Source of the DNA: Chitinophagales bacterium
GTDB taxonomy: Bacteria; Bacteroidota; Bacteroidia; Chitinophagales; UBA2359
DNA: 64,000 nt
Reading direction: 5' to 3'
Assembly (NCBI GenBank): GCA_020628375.1
Contig: JAHDFD010000003.1
Coordinates: 157,265-221,264 of the forward strand
The notes beneath the pieces were generated by a model. That model saw only the letters and a list, made by a program, of their open reading frames with translations. It was not told where the DNA came from and ran no database searches. Positions 42,045 to 50,500 of this stretch are shown here, piece after piece. Every line of letters starts with the position of its first letter. The first letter of the stretch is position 1. The position numbers and the translations under genes are program-made.

Positions 42045-43529
42045 TCAAAGTAAAAGTGAAATTACGACACTCGTTCCGATTGGCTGATCATCTTCTCCTT
42101 TTAAATCAAAAAAAGACAGATCAATAGGTTTATGTTTTCTATGTTTATTCAGTAAATGAATTCTTTCTTGTATCATTTTAACGCCTAGAGAATTGTGTTC
42201 ACTAACATTATCATTGACTTTTTTTCTACCAACGCCATTATCTCTGACTTCTACCGTTAAAAATTGTTCTATTAAATTGATATTAATCTGTAACAGAGGT
42301 TTGCGTTTTTTCAGTGGCAATAAACCATGCCATATTGCATTTTCTATAAACGGTTGTATAAGTAATGTTGGAATAATAACTTCTTTTGTATTAATTTTCT
42401 GAAAAATGTTAACCTCATAATCAAGCGCAAAACTGAATCTTTCTTTTTCAATATCAACATATAACTTAAGTGCCTCTAACTCATCATTTAAGCTAATACT
42501 TTCATATTCTGAATGATCCAGTATTTTTCTTAGTAAATCAGTAAAATTACTGAAATAGGATTCAATTTTATTCAAGTCTTCCTTCAATATCATTAACTTC
42601 AAAGTATTCAAACTATTAAAAAGGAAATGTGGATTCATTTGAGAACGCAAAGTCTTTATTTTTAAAGCACTTATTTCTTTTTCATATTGAGCCGATATCT
42701 CATTATTTTTTTGTACTTCAATAATCGAAGATTGTTTCTGAATAGCTTTCCTGATATTTAATTCTCTTACCGATTGAAAGCGAAATTTTTTCTGTAAAGT
42801 CTGAATATTTTGCTCCTGAACCAGTTCTAATTTTTTATTCAATAGACTGTCTCTATATCCTAGTCCTATAAGAAACACCGTAATTTCCAGAAGAATACAA
42901 CATACTAAAAAATTTATCGGTCGTATTGAATCAAATAAACTAAAGCCATGTTCTGAAAGGGCAAAACTTATTGAGCCGATATATAGGAAAGATGAGCCCC
43001 AAAATGCAAATTTCACTAAATAATTAATGTGGTTTTTAGCCATATAAAGAAGTGGAGGTATAAGAACAAAAGCACCAATATACCCTATAAAATAAAAGTA
43101 GTGAAAGGCTGAAGTATATCCATGAACAATCAATAACATCAATGCTAAACCATAAATAAAGTAGAATAAACAGTTGAAATAAATTAGTATATGGAAATGA
43201 GCTACTTCTTTAGTATAATCAATGAATCTTCCAAGAAACAGGAAATAAATAGCTGTCATTAATGGATAGATTATTTTTCTGATAATCTCTCTAAGACTTA
43301 TATCATTATAGTATGTTTGCAAGTATTCGGTAAAGTAAATTTCATTTTGTGATAAACAAAATACACCTACCATAAGTATATATATGCTATAATAGAAGTA
43401 AGACAAATCTCTGGTATTGATAAATCGGAATAGAATAAAGGTCAAAAGAAAGCTAGCAAGCCCCAATGTCCACCAGAAAAGGTAGAAATCTATATTCGTT
43501 AAATTTGTATGTATATTATATAGTATCAA
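42045..43529 (-). CDS. LytS-type sensor histidine kinase with 7-TM sensor
   Basis: 494 aa, TTG start. Seven or so membrane helices (residues about 15-230), a coiled-coil linker (about 235-295), then a His_kinase (PF06580) domain with phospho-acceptor H301 in RSQMNPHFLFNSLNTL, the N-box ENAIWHGLL and DNGVGRKK, and a GxKMI ATP-lid segment. It should phosphorylate the LytTR regulator encoded two genes upstream (45035-45796). It is 9 bp downstream of a paralogous kinase whose key residues are altered. Confidence 0.88.
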   Translation of the reverse strand: MILYNIHTNLTNIDFYLFWWTLGLASFLLTFILFRFINTRDLSYFYYSIYILMVGVFCLSQNEIYFTEYLQTYYNDISLREIIRKIIYPLMTAIYFLFLGRFIDYTKEVAHFHILIYFNCLFYFIYGLALMLLIVHGYTSAFHYFYFIGYIGAFVLIPPLLYMAKNHINYLVKFAFWGSSFLYIGSISFALSEHGFSLFDSIRPINFLVCCILLEITVFLIGLGYRDSLLNKKLELVQEQNIQTLQKKFRFQSVRELNIRKAIQKQSSIIEVQKNNEISAQYEKEISALKIKTLRSQMNPHFLFNSLNTLKLMILKEDLNKIESYFSNFTDLLRKILDHSEYESISLNDELEALKLYVDIEKERFSFALDYEVNIFQKINTKEVIIPTLLIQPFIENAIWHGLLPLKKRKPLLQININLIEQFLTVEVRDNGVGRKKVNDNVSEHNSLGVKMIQERIHLLNKHRKHKPIDLSFFDLKGEDDQPIGTSVVISLLL

Positions 43530-43538
43530 ATAAGAAAT

Positions 43539-45008
43539 TTAAATCGAAAGTCTGAGGTTCACACAGGTACTCAACACTTCCTGTTTTGCATTTTTTATTT
43601 CGAATAATTCTAAATTAATAGCATTATTGCTTTTCAACTTACTTTGTAAATTAATTCTTTCATCAATTGTATTTATACCTGGTAGTTGCTGAAAGCTTAT
43701 ATTCGATTCCTTTCTGGAAATGCCATTATCTCTGATTTCAATTTCGAGCTCGTTGTTAATGAATTGAATAAAAATCTGTAAAAAAGGGAGCTTATCTTTT
43801 TGTAGTAACAAGCCATTAATTATTGCATTTTCAATAAAAGGCTGTATTAACATTGGTGGTATGTATATTTCTTCTGTATTTATATTCTTTTTTATTTTCA
43901 ATTCGTAGATCAATGGAAGTTGGAAACGTTCCTTCTCCATATCTACATATAATTTTATTGCCTTCAATTCTTCTGATAACGTTATTTTGTCTGCTCTTGA
44001 ATGTTCCAGTAGTTTCCTTAGTAATTGCGTAAAGTTACTGAAGTAAGCCTCTGTTCTTTCCCATTCTTTTGCAATTGCCAATTGTTTAATTGTTTTTAAG
44101 CTATTGAATAAAAATTGTTGATTAATTTGTGAACGCAAAGACTTTACTTTCAATTCATTTATTTCTTTTTCAAAAAGTGTAGATAATTCCTTTTTTTTCT
44201 TATCCTCAATAATTTTGATCTTAGTTTTCAATTCTCTTTTGATCTCTTCTTCAGTTTCAGTTTGCAGCTTGGTCATTTCTTTCAGCGTTTGTATATTTAC
44301 CTGTTGAGAAGCGGCTAAAGATTCAGAAAGTTGGTGTTCTCTGAAAGATAAAGCATATAAGAAAACTGCTATTTCAGTAAGAATACAAAAGCATAGTAAT
44401 AACCATTCATTAACAGCTCCTTTGTAGGGATAAAACCCAGAGATCGATATTGTATAATAAATATTCCCAATACTCAATGCCAAAGAGCCTACATATAGAA
44501 AAGGTAATAGTTGATGTTTATATTTAATCGAAGAAATGAATATTACAATAATCAATATCCAGGCGACCAAATTTCCTATAAAGTGCCCGATGATAAATAA
44601 TTTACTTATGCCAATGAGCAGGAACAAGCACATAATTATTATATGTATGAGTAGCACTTTATTTGTTATATCAATAAGCTTATATACAGGCTTCATTACC
44701 TTTCTTGCATCCAGAAACAGTTGTATAAATACAATATATAGAATGGAATAGACCGGCAGTGCAATATATGCAATAACAGTACTTAATTTATGCCCCATAA
44801 ATTGACTATTCAGAAAACTTTGTCCGACAAACTGATTCTGACTAAAGCAATAGATAGCTGAAAACAAAATATACATTCCATAAAAGGCATAAACCTTATC
44901 TCTGGAAAGTAACATTTTAGTTATCAAAAAAATGAATGAGGCAGTGAATGCACCAAATATCCAGCATGCAAAAATGTATTCATAATTATATGCCAGTTCT
45001 ATATTCAC
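43539..45008 (-). CDS. LytS-like pseudokinase paralogue (phospho-acceptor His lost)
   Basis: 489 aa, GTG start. Same architecture as its downstream neighbour: about seven membrane helices, coiled coil, kinase-like end. However, the phospho-acceptor motif NPHFLFN reads NQQFLFN (Q at 298), the N-box ENAIxHG reads ENAIINGLL, and DNGVGRK reads DNGISRKE. The fold is kept while the catalytic and acceptor residues are changed. It probably forms a heterodimer with the active kinase and acts as its sensor or allosteric partner. Part of the operon response regulator, pseudokinase, kinase. Confidence 0.85.
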   Translation of the reverse strand: MNIELAYNYEYIFACWIFGAFTASFIFLITKMLLSRDKVYAFYGMYILFSAIYCFSQNQFVGQSFLNSQFMGHKLSTVIAYIALPVYSILYIVFIQLFLDARKVMKPVYKLIDITNKVLLIHIIIMCLFLLIGISKLFIIGHFIGNLVAWILIIVIFISSIKYKHQLLPFLYVGSLALSIGNIYYTISISGFYPYKGAVNEWLLLCFCILTEIAVFLYALSFREHQLSESLAASQQVNIQTLKEMTKLQTETEEEIKRELKTKIKIIEDKKKKELSTLFEKEINELKVKSLRSQINQQFLFNSLKTIKQLAIAKEWERTEAYFSNFTQLLRKLLEHSRADKITLSEELKAIKLYVDMEKERFQLPLIYELKIKKNINTEEIYIPPMLIQPFIENAIINGLLLQKDKLPFLQIFIQFINNELEIEIRDNGISRKESNISFQQLPGINTIDERINLQSKLKSNNAINLELFEIKNAKQEVLSTCVNLRLSI

Positions 45009-45034
45009 GTATCAACTTTGAATTAGAGAAGATC

Positions 45035-45796
45035 TTAGAGATTTAATATATCAAACAAATCACGTTTTCGGCTTCGAGCTACAGGAAATTTATCACCGGT
45101 TTCCATTAAAACATCACAACCTTCATTCGTTAAAATTCCTTCAATATATTTAAGATTGATAAGCGTTGAACGATGAATTCGGAAGAAGTTGTCGTTATCG
45201 ATAAGCTCTTCTATTACCCCTAAATTTTTGCTGATTACATGCTTTTCGCCGTCTGACATTTTAATTTCAGAATATTCTCCCTGTGCCTGTGCCCAAATAA
45301 TATCTTTAACCTTAACAAATACGTAGCCATTTTTTGCAGGAATGGCGATTTTATTGATCTTTCCTCCACGTTTTTGTTCATCCAAACGTTGCATTAATTG
45401 TTCGTATCGTTCAATACTATTTATTTGGTTTCGACGAACGATCACCATTCCTAAAGCTTTTACCAGATCAATGGCATTTAAGGGCTTCAGTAAAAAATCG
45501 ACTGCAGAAGCACGCATTGCTTGAAGTGCATATTCATTATAGGCGGTAAGAAAAACAACTTCAAAATTTACAGGCGGACACTTTTCCAATAAATCAAAAC
45601 CACTTTCACCCGGCATGCTTATATCTAATAATACTGCATCAGGTTGCTCTGAGCGAATAAGAGGAATCGCATCTTTAACAGATTTCGCCTTACCCACAAC
45701 TTTAAAATTTGGGCAATGCTTTTCTATCATAATCTCCGAGAGCTCTAGACTATTTTCTTCGTCATCAACAAGTAGTATCGTATAGTAGATTTTCAA
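45035..45796 (-). CDS. LytTR-family response regulator
   Basis: 253 aa from the TTG at 45796 (KIYYTILLVDDEENSLEL). An earlier TTG at 45823 lies within the -7 box and cannot be in the mRNA. Receiver domain (1-120): acidic pocket VDDEE, phospho-Asp in AVLLDISMPG, T in VFLTAYNEYA, K in FLLKPLNA. LytTR DNA-binding domain (about 150-250): IIWAQAQGEYSEIKMSDG and FFRIHRSTLINLKYIEGI. It takes phosphate from the LytS-type kinase and binds promoters as a dimer. First gene of the three-gene operon. Confidence 0.9.
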   Translation of the reverse strand: MKIYYTILLVDDEENSLELSEIMIEKHCPNFKVVGKAKSVKDAIPLIRSEQPDAVLLDISMPGESGFDLLEKCPPVNFEVVFLTAYNEYALQAMRASAVDFLLKPLNAIDLVKALGMVIVRRNQINSIERYEQLMQRLDEQKRGGKINKIAIPAKNGYVFVKVKDIIWAQAQGEYSEIKMSDGEKHVISKNLGVIEELIDNDNFFRIHRSTLINLKYIEGILTNEGCDVLMETGDKFPVARSRKRDLFDILNL

Positions 45797-45820
45797 AAGG
45801 TTTGGGTTTATTTGTTGCAA

Positions 45821-45828
45821 CAAAGATA
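45821..45828 (-). promoter_or_regulatory. -7 box (TATCTTTG) of the LytTR operon
   Basis: Perfect TAnnTTTG on the minus strand, 25-32 bases before the TTG start at 45796. Confidence 0.55.
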
Positions 45829-46188
45829 AAGATATCTAATTATTTACGAAAAAATGTAATTGATAGAAATATAAGTACCTGAACAAAATTATTTGACACA
45901 TTTTATGAATGCCTATTTATCCTTTCTGTTGCGTTAAAAATTATCTCCGTAGCGGTGCTATGCAGAGAATTTTTGCCTTGCATAATAAAAAAATAGCCTG
46001 ATTCAAAAATGACGAATAAATATGACCATGTACTTAAAAGTGATTACAAAAGGTTATGTAAAATCGTAATTCAATCAATAGTTAAACAGTACGTCAATGA
46101 TATAGGTTGAACATTTTTCAAACCTCAAAAGATGAAAAGCAATATTTTGTGAAACAGACTTTAAAAAAAGTCGTAGTAGTTAAACTGT
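45829..46188. other. 360-bp intergenic gap
   Basis: No gene. It holds an AT-rich region and a palindromic stretch around AATTATCTCCGTAGCGG, GCTATGCAGAGAATT (about 45940-45973), whose two ends can pair. No TAnnTTTG box is clear in front of the PilJ-type gene. Confidence 0.4.
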
Positions 46189-47085
46189 ATGGAAGTCAGA
46201 GATATTATAACACGTCTTAAAAGTGATAAGTACAATATACAATTAGTAATTCTGATCATAGTTATCTTACTAACTATATTAGGTGGTCAGCTTATTATAC
46301 AATCTCTCATTTCTTTTAAGAAAGAGGATGCGCAAACCATAAATATTGCTGGAAAACAAAGAATGTTAAGCCAAAAATTGGTGGCTGAGGTATTATATCA
46401 GATAAATAATGACGCCAATAATAGTGAATCGATTAATAAAATTTATAATGAATGGAAGAATGTTCACTATGGCTTACAGGGCAATATGTTATTTAACGAA
46501 CAGAAGAATTCGAGGAAAAACACCATAGACAACCCCCTACAAGAATTAAATGACGAAGTTGAATATGCAAGTATGGTCATTAATTCGCTCGAGCATGTCA
46601 AAGAAGATGAAATAATAAAATTCAAAAAAAATCAGGAAAGTTTTCTGACAGAAATGGACAACTACGTGAAGTCTTTGGAAAAAGCATCGCAGACCAAGCT
46701 TAATTTCCTACAAAATGTTTCTTTATTAGTAACCTTACTATTGATATTAATACTTGCATTCGGGATAGTGATGGTAGCCAAACCTATATATGAAGAATAT
46801 AAACGTAAAAGAGATTTATTGGATCGTCAGTTTGAGACGTCTCAACGTGAATTTAAAACTGTGAGGGAAAATTCTAAAACTGCGTTAGCGTATTCTGAAA
46901 CGGTGAGGCAATGTTTACAAAAACATGATTACACAAAATCGGCGGTTTATTTACAGCATTTAGAACAGCATGTTCAAAATATGGATTCGGCATTGATAAA
47001 GATACAGAAAAACTATAATGATCTGAAAAAAGATCCCGATTCATATCTTCTAGGGCAATTAATAGAAATCCAGACATCTCAATAA
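46189..47085 (+). CDS. PilJ-type sensor-domain membrane protein
   Basis: 298 aa. A membrane helix (about 19-41), a periplasmic helical domain with the PilJ/NarX-type motif INIAGKQRMLSQKLVAEVLY (about 50-70), a second membrane helix (about 175-197), then a short cytoplasmic coiled coil. There is no HAMP, kinase or methyl-accepting signalling domain, so it is a stand-alone sensor that would need a partner. It lies divergent from the LytTR operon, which could be that partner; this is only suggested by position. Confidence 0.75.
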   Translation: MEVRDIITRLKSDKYNIQLVILIIVILLTILGGQLIIQSLISFKKEDAQTINIAGKQRMLSQKLVAEVLYQINNDANNSESINKIYNEWKNVHYGLQGNMLFNEQKNSRKNTIDNPLQELNDEVEYASMVINSLEHVKEDEIIKFKKNQESFLTEMDNYVKSLEKASQTKLNFLQNVSLLVTLLLILILAFGIVMVAKPIYEEYKRKRDLLDRQFETSQREFKTVRENSKTALAYSETVRQCLQKHDYTKSAVYLQHLEQHVQNMDSALIKIQKNYNDLKKDPDSYLLGQLIEIQTSQ

Positions 47086-47171
47086 AGAAATGTCTGGACT
47101 ATACAAGTAATATTATTAACTGATGTACGCCTATGATTAGCTTAATAACTTCAGTTAATAGATTAGATCAA

Positions 47172-49496
47172 TTATTTATTTTTAAACTCTTGGAATCTTG
47201 TCGCTTCTTTTTTAGAAGGCCAGTAGTTATTATTTCTATCGGTATCGGCTGTTTCTTTATCCGGATCTAATTCGATATAAGCAATTTCTTTTTCTGTACG
47301 AATTACCTTATAAACTTCATTTCTGCCTTTCAACCAAATTTCAGCCGGGAACTTCATAATTTCTTTTTCACCATCGGTATATTCAACCTCAATAATTACA
47401 GGCATTACCAAGCCACCAACTTTTGAGAACTTGAACTCGTAAAAATTAAAGTCAGAGTGAATTCTACTTTTCTCCTCTTCGTTTAATCCTCCATAAATTG
47501 CTTTGTAAGCATCTTTACTTCTCGACCAACGCTCAATAGGATCGAAGGTTTTCTTGTTCATATAATTATACTTCCCCTCTTTTTTAAGCTTGTCTCTCCA
47601 TTTCTTTACTTTCTTAAGCTCTTTACTAAGTGGCTGACCACTACGTTGTGCTTCATTCAAGGCAACGATACCATCTCTTTCCTCCCAGAACTCCTCATCG
47701 AAAGCAAACTCTCCCTCTTCGTTAACCTGAGGTGCTAAAGTATATTTTTTCACATGATCGATAGCAAGATCACAATGATCATTGGTATAGAACCAACCTC
47801 TCCAGAACCAGTCGAGATCTACACTTGAAGCATCTTCCATACTACGGAAAAAGTCGGCAGGTGTTGGGTGTTTGAACATCCATCTTTGCGAGTAGGTTTT
47901 GAAAGCATGATCGAATAACTCCCTTCCCATAATTGTTTCACGAAGAATATTCAGTGCAGTGGCCGGTTTAGCATAAGCATTGGCACCAAACTGATGAATA
48001 GATTCAGAGTTGGTCATGATAGGTGATATATTACTCTTATCTCCTTTCATATAATCAACGATCTTATCGGCAGGTCCTCTTCTCGACTGGAAAGGTTCTC
48101 CTGTTTCATCTTCCCATTCTTTTTCGGTTAAGTACTGACAAAAAGTATTCAAACCTTCATCCATCCATGTCCACTGGCGTTCATCGGAGTTAACGATCAT
48201 TGGAAAGTAGTTATGTCCAACTTCGTGAATAATTACACCGATCATTCCGTATTTGGTTCTGTCAGAATAAGTTCCATCCTTGTTAGGTCTTCCAAAATTG
48301 AAACAGATCATCGGGTATTCCATTCCTATATCAGCAGCGTGTACAGAAATAGCTTTAGGATAAGGGTAATCGAAAGTATGCTTTGAATATACTTCAAGGG
48401 TTAACACAACAGCTTTTGTCGAATACATTTCCCAAAGTGGATTACCTTCTTTTGGATAAAGTGATTCAGCCATTACAGTTCTTTTACCAAACTGTACTCC
48501 TTGTGCATCCCAAATGAATTTACGTGAACTAACCCAACCAAAATCTCTTACATTCTTAGCACTGAACTTCCATGTTTTAGTATCTTTTGAACGGCTTTTC
48601 TCATTCGCTTCTGCTTCTTCCTGTGTAATTATAAAAACTGGTTTATCTGAAGTTTTTGCTTTTTCCCAACGCTGTAGTTGCTCTGCTGTCAACACTTCAC
48701 TCATATTGGTCAATTCACCTGTTGCTTCAACAACATGATCGGCAGGAACGGTTATTTCTACATCATAATCTCCAAATGCTAATGCAAACTCACCACGACC
48801 TAAAAATTGTTTGTTCTGCCATCCATCTACATCATTGTAAACACACATACGCGGAAAAAACTGTGCGATGGTATAAAGGTAGTTACCATCTTCTTCAAAA
48901 TACTCATATCCTGAACGCCCACCAATTTCCATACGATCGTTTACATTGTAATGCCACTTAATACCAAAAGTATATTTTTTACCCGGCTTCAAAGGTTCGT
49001 CCAGATTAATGCGCATCATGGTTTTATTTATCAGGTGTGATTGCTCAGAACCGTCAGCTTTAGTAACAGCGTCGATCTTAAAACCACCATCGAACTCATC
49101 TTTAAACATTCCATTGAACGCTCTTAAGGTCATATCTTTCTGAGAAATATTCTGGCTACTTATTTTATGTGAATCTGAATCCTGAGCTCGAACATTCTGA
49201 TCTAATTGCACCCATAAATATTCTAATTCATCTGGTGAATTATTAGTATAGGTAATTGTTTCGTCGCCTGTGATTACCTGCTTTTCATCATCGAGGTTCA
49301 ATTTCATTTTATAATCTGCCTGTTGTTGCCAATACGCATGACCAGGCGCGCCCGACGCTGTACGATAAACACCCGGAGTTGGTAGTTCTTCATACAATTG
49401 TTTGAAAGGACTATTGTTGTAGTTTTCTGTGTTTTGAGCTGTTAATGTTAAAGTGAAGATCAACATTAAGCTCAAAAGCAATTTGAAGTTTTTCAT
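47172..49496 (-). CDS. M1 family metallopeptidase (secreted)
   Basis: 774 aa with a signal peptide (KLLLSLMLIFTLTLTAQ). N-terminal beta domain about 50-280, then the thermolysin-like catalytic domain with zinc motif VIIHEVGHNYFP and, 18 residues on, the third ligand in WMDEGLNTF. The M1 substrate-binding loop GxMEN is here EYPMICFN (GMEYPMICF), as in the Bacteroidota subfamily. It removes N-terminal residues from peptides in the periplasm or outside. A TATCTTTG promoter box lies at 49540-49547. Confidence 0.92.
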   Translation of the reverse strand: MKNFKLLLSLMLIFTLTLTAQNTENYNNSPFKQLYEELPTPGVYRTASGAPGHAYWQQQADYKMKLNLDDEKQVITGDETITYTNNSPDELEYLWVQLDQNVRAQDSDSHKISSQNISQKDMTLRAFNGMFKDEFDGGFKIDAVTKADGSEQSHLINKTMMRINLDEPLKPGKKYTFGIKWHYNVNDRMEIGGRSGYEYFEEDGNYLYTIAQFFPRMCVYNDVDGWQNKQFLGRGEFALAFGDYDVEITVPADHVVEATGELTNMSEVLTAEQLQRWEKAKTSDKPVFIITQEEAEANEKSRSKDTKTWKFSAKNVRDFGWVSSRKFIWDAQGVQFGKRTVMAESLYPKEGNPLWEMYSTKAVVLTLEVYSKHTFDYPYPKAISVHAADIGMEYPMICFNFGRPNKDGTYSDRTKYGMIGVIIHEVGHNYFPMIVNSDERQWTWMDEGLNTFCQYLTEKEWEDETGEPFQSRRGPADKIVDYMKGDKSNISPIMTNSESIHQFGANAYAKPATALNILRETIMGRELFDHAFKTYSQRWMFKHPTPADFFRSMEDASSVDLDWFWRGWFYTNDHCDLAIDHVKKYTLAPQVNEEGEFAFDEEFWEERDGIVALNEAQRSGQPLSKELKKVKKWRDKLKKEGKYNYMNKKTFDPIERWSRSKDAYKAIYGGLNEEEKSRIHSDFNFYEFKFSKVGGLVMPVIIEVEYTDGEKEIMKFPAEIWLKGRNEVYKVIRTEKEIAYIELDPDKETADTDRNNNYWPSKKEATRFQEFKNK

Positions 49497-49539
49497 AAAT
49501 ATTTAATTTCGTTATACAACGCTCATTTCTGAATAAGCT

Positions 49540-49547
49540 CAAAGATA
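49540..49547 (-). promoter_or_regulatory. -7 box (TATCTTTG) of the M1 peptidase gene
   Basis: Perfect TAnnTTTG on the minus strand, about 43 bases before the ATG. Confidence 0.55.
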
Positions 49548-49862
49548 AAAACTTATAAATGCAATTTTGTTCAAGAGCAGTTTTAATTTACCAAAAGCAA
49601 TCAAATTAACATGACTTTGAGATTATATTAAACAAAAAACCCATTCCTTTTACAGAATAGGTTTTTATAAGGAGTAAGCGGTAAGAATAAATTAAAATCA
49701 AAAATTCAACCAACAGAATTCTTCTTCCAACTATTAGTCGCGATTTTTTAGCAAAAGGTTGTAATTTGTATAAAAAAAATTTCGCTCTGATCATCCCCCT
49801 TGGAACCAATCAGTAATGGAACGCTCTGTTATTGAAGGTAAGCTGTAAAAGCTAAAAAGAAA
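49548..49862. other. Gap with a terminator but no gene; possible small RNA
   Basis: On the minus strand an 11-bp hairpin AAAACCTATTC / GAATGGGTTTT followed by Ts (49665-49636) looks like a real terminator. Yet no gene ends there: the next gene upstream has its own terminator at 49863-49895. The about 190 bp between the two could encode a small RNA or be a decayed gene. The 67-codon frame at 49606-49809 crosses the terminator and is not convincing. Confidence 0.4.
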
Positions 49863-49895
49863 AACCCCAATAGTTGATTCAACTATCGGGGTTTA
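49863..49895 (-). terminator. Intrinsic terminator of the small lipoprotein gene
   Basis: Stem AAACCCC-ATAGTTG / CAACTAT-GGGGTTT, followed on the minus strand by TTTTTCTTTTT, 24 bp after the stop. Confidence 0.85.
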
Positions 49896-49918
49896 ACTAC
49901 GAAAGGCGAGGATTCGTT

Positions 49919-50338
49919 TTAATTTACAGACTTCATTGTCAATAAAAAATAACTCTTACCATTGTACTCTGTAATCTCAACAGACATTTCAAACATACCC
50001 TCCTCTTCAAAATACTTACCGGTTCCGCACCAGTAAAAATCAGAAAAGCTATCAAACTCAACTCCATTTATATGTCCGAAACAAGCTTCACTTGGAATAC
50101 CCGAGTCGAATAGGAATTGTTCAAATACTATGTAATCGGTTTGTCCTGATTTTGAAAGGTAGCCGATATTATTTTCACCAACATTCAGGTCCGTAATATT
50201 ATAACCTGTTTCATTATAAAATTTAACCTGAACACTACCTTCAATATTTTCAACAGGAACAATAAATTCGTGTGTACCATTACAAGCACTTAAAGCGCAA
50301 ATAGTAAATACAAAAAGTAGATTGAATACATTTTTCAT
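49919..50338 (-). CDS. Small lipoprotein of unknown function
   Basis: 139 aa. Lipobox LSAC with Cys at 19 after a short hydrophobic signal. The mature part is acidic and beta-rich (SVQVKFYNETGYNITDLNVG) with two further Cys that could form a disulfide. No family recognised. It is a stand-alone gene with its own terminator. Confidence 0.72.
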   Translation of the reverse strand: MKNVFNLLFVFTICALSACNGTHEFIVPVENIEGSVQVKFYNETGYNITDLNVGENNIGYLSKSGQTDYIVFEQFLFDSGIPSEACFGHINGVEFDSFSDFYWCGTGKYFEEEGMFEMSVEITEYNGKSYFLLTMKSVN

Positions 50339-50397
50339 AATAAAGAGATTTGATTATCTAAATTTACTAACCTAAACGGTCAACGCTATTCAGGGAT

Positions 50398-50484
50398 TTA
50401 GTCGATAGTCCACTGTCAATACAAATACTTAGTCTGCGGTCTGTCGACTATTAACACTTATGTTATACATCGCACCATGAATTA
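50398..50484. repeat. About 155-bp repeat family, partial copy 2
   Basis: Diverged partial copy (TAGTCCACTGTC, AGTCTGCGGTCTGT, TTATACATCGCACCATGAATTA) ending close to the stop of the 1856-aa gene. Confidence 0.65.
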
Positions 50485-50500
50485 GAAAATGAACTAGTTA

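Noticed and set aside
45797..45823. Longer N-terminus of the LytTR regulator starting at the TTG at 45823
   Set aside because: That TTG is the end of the TATCTTTG promoter box and would not be transcribed.
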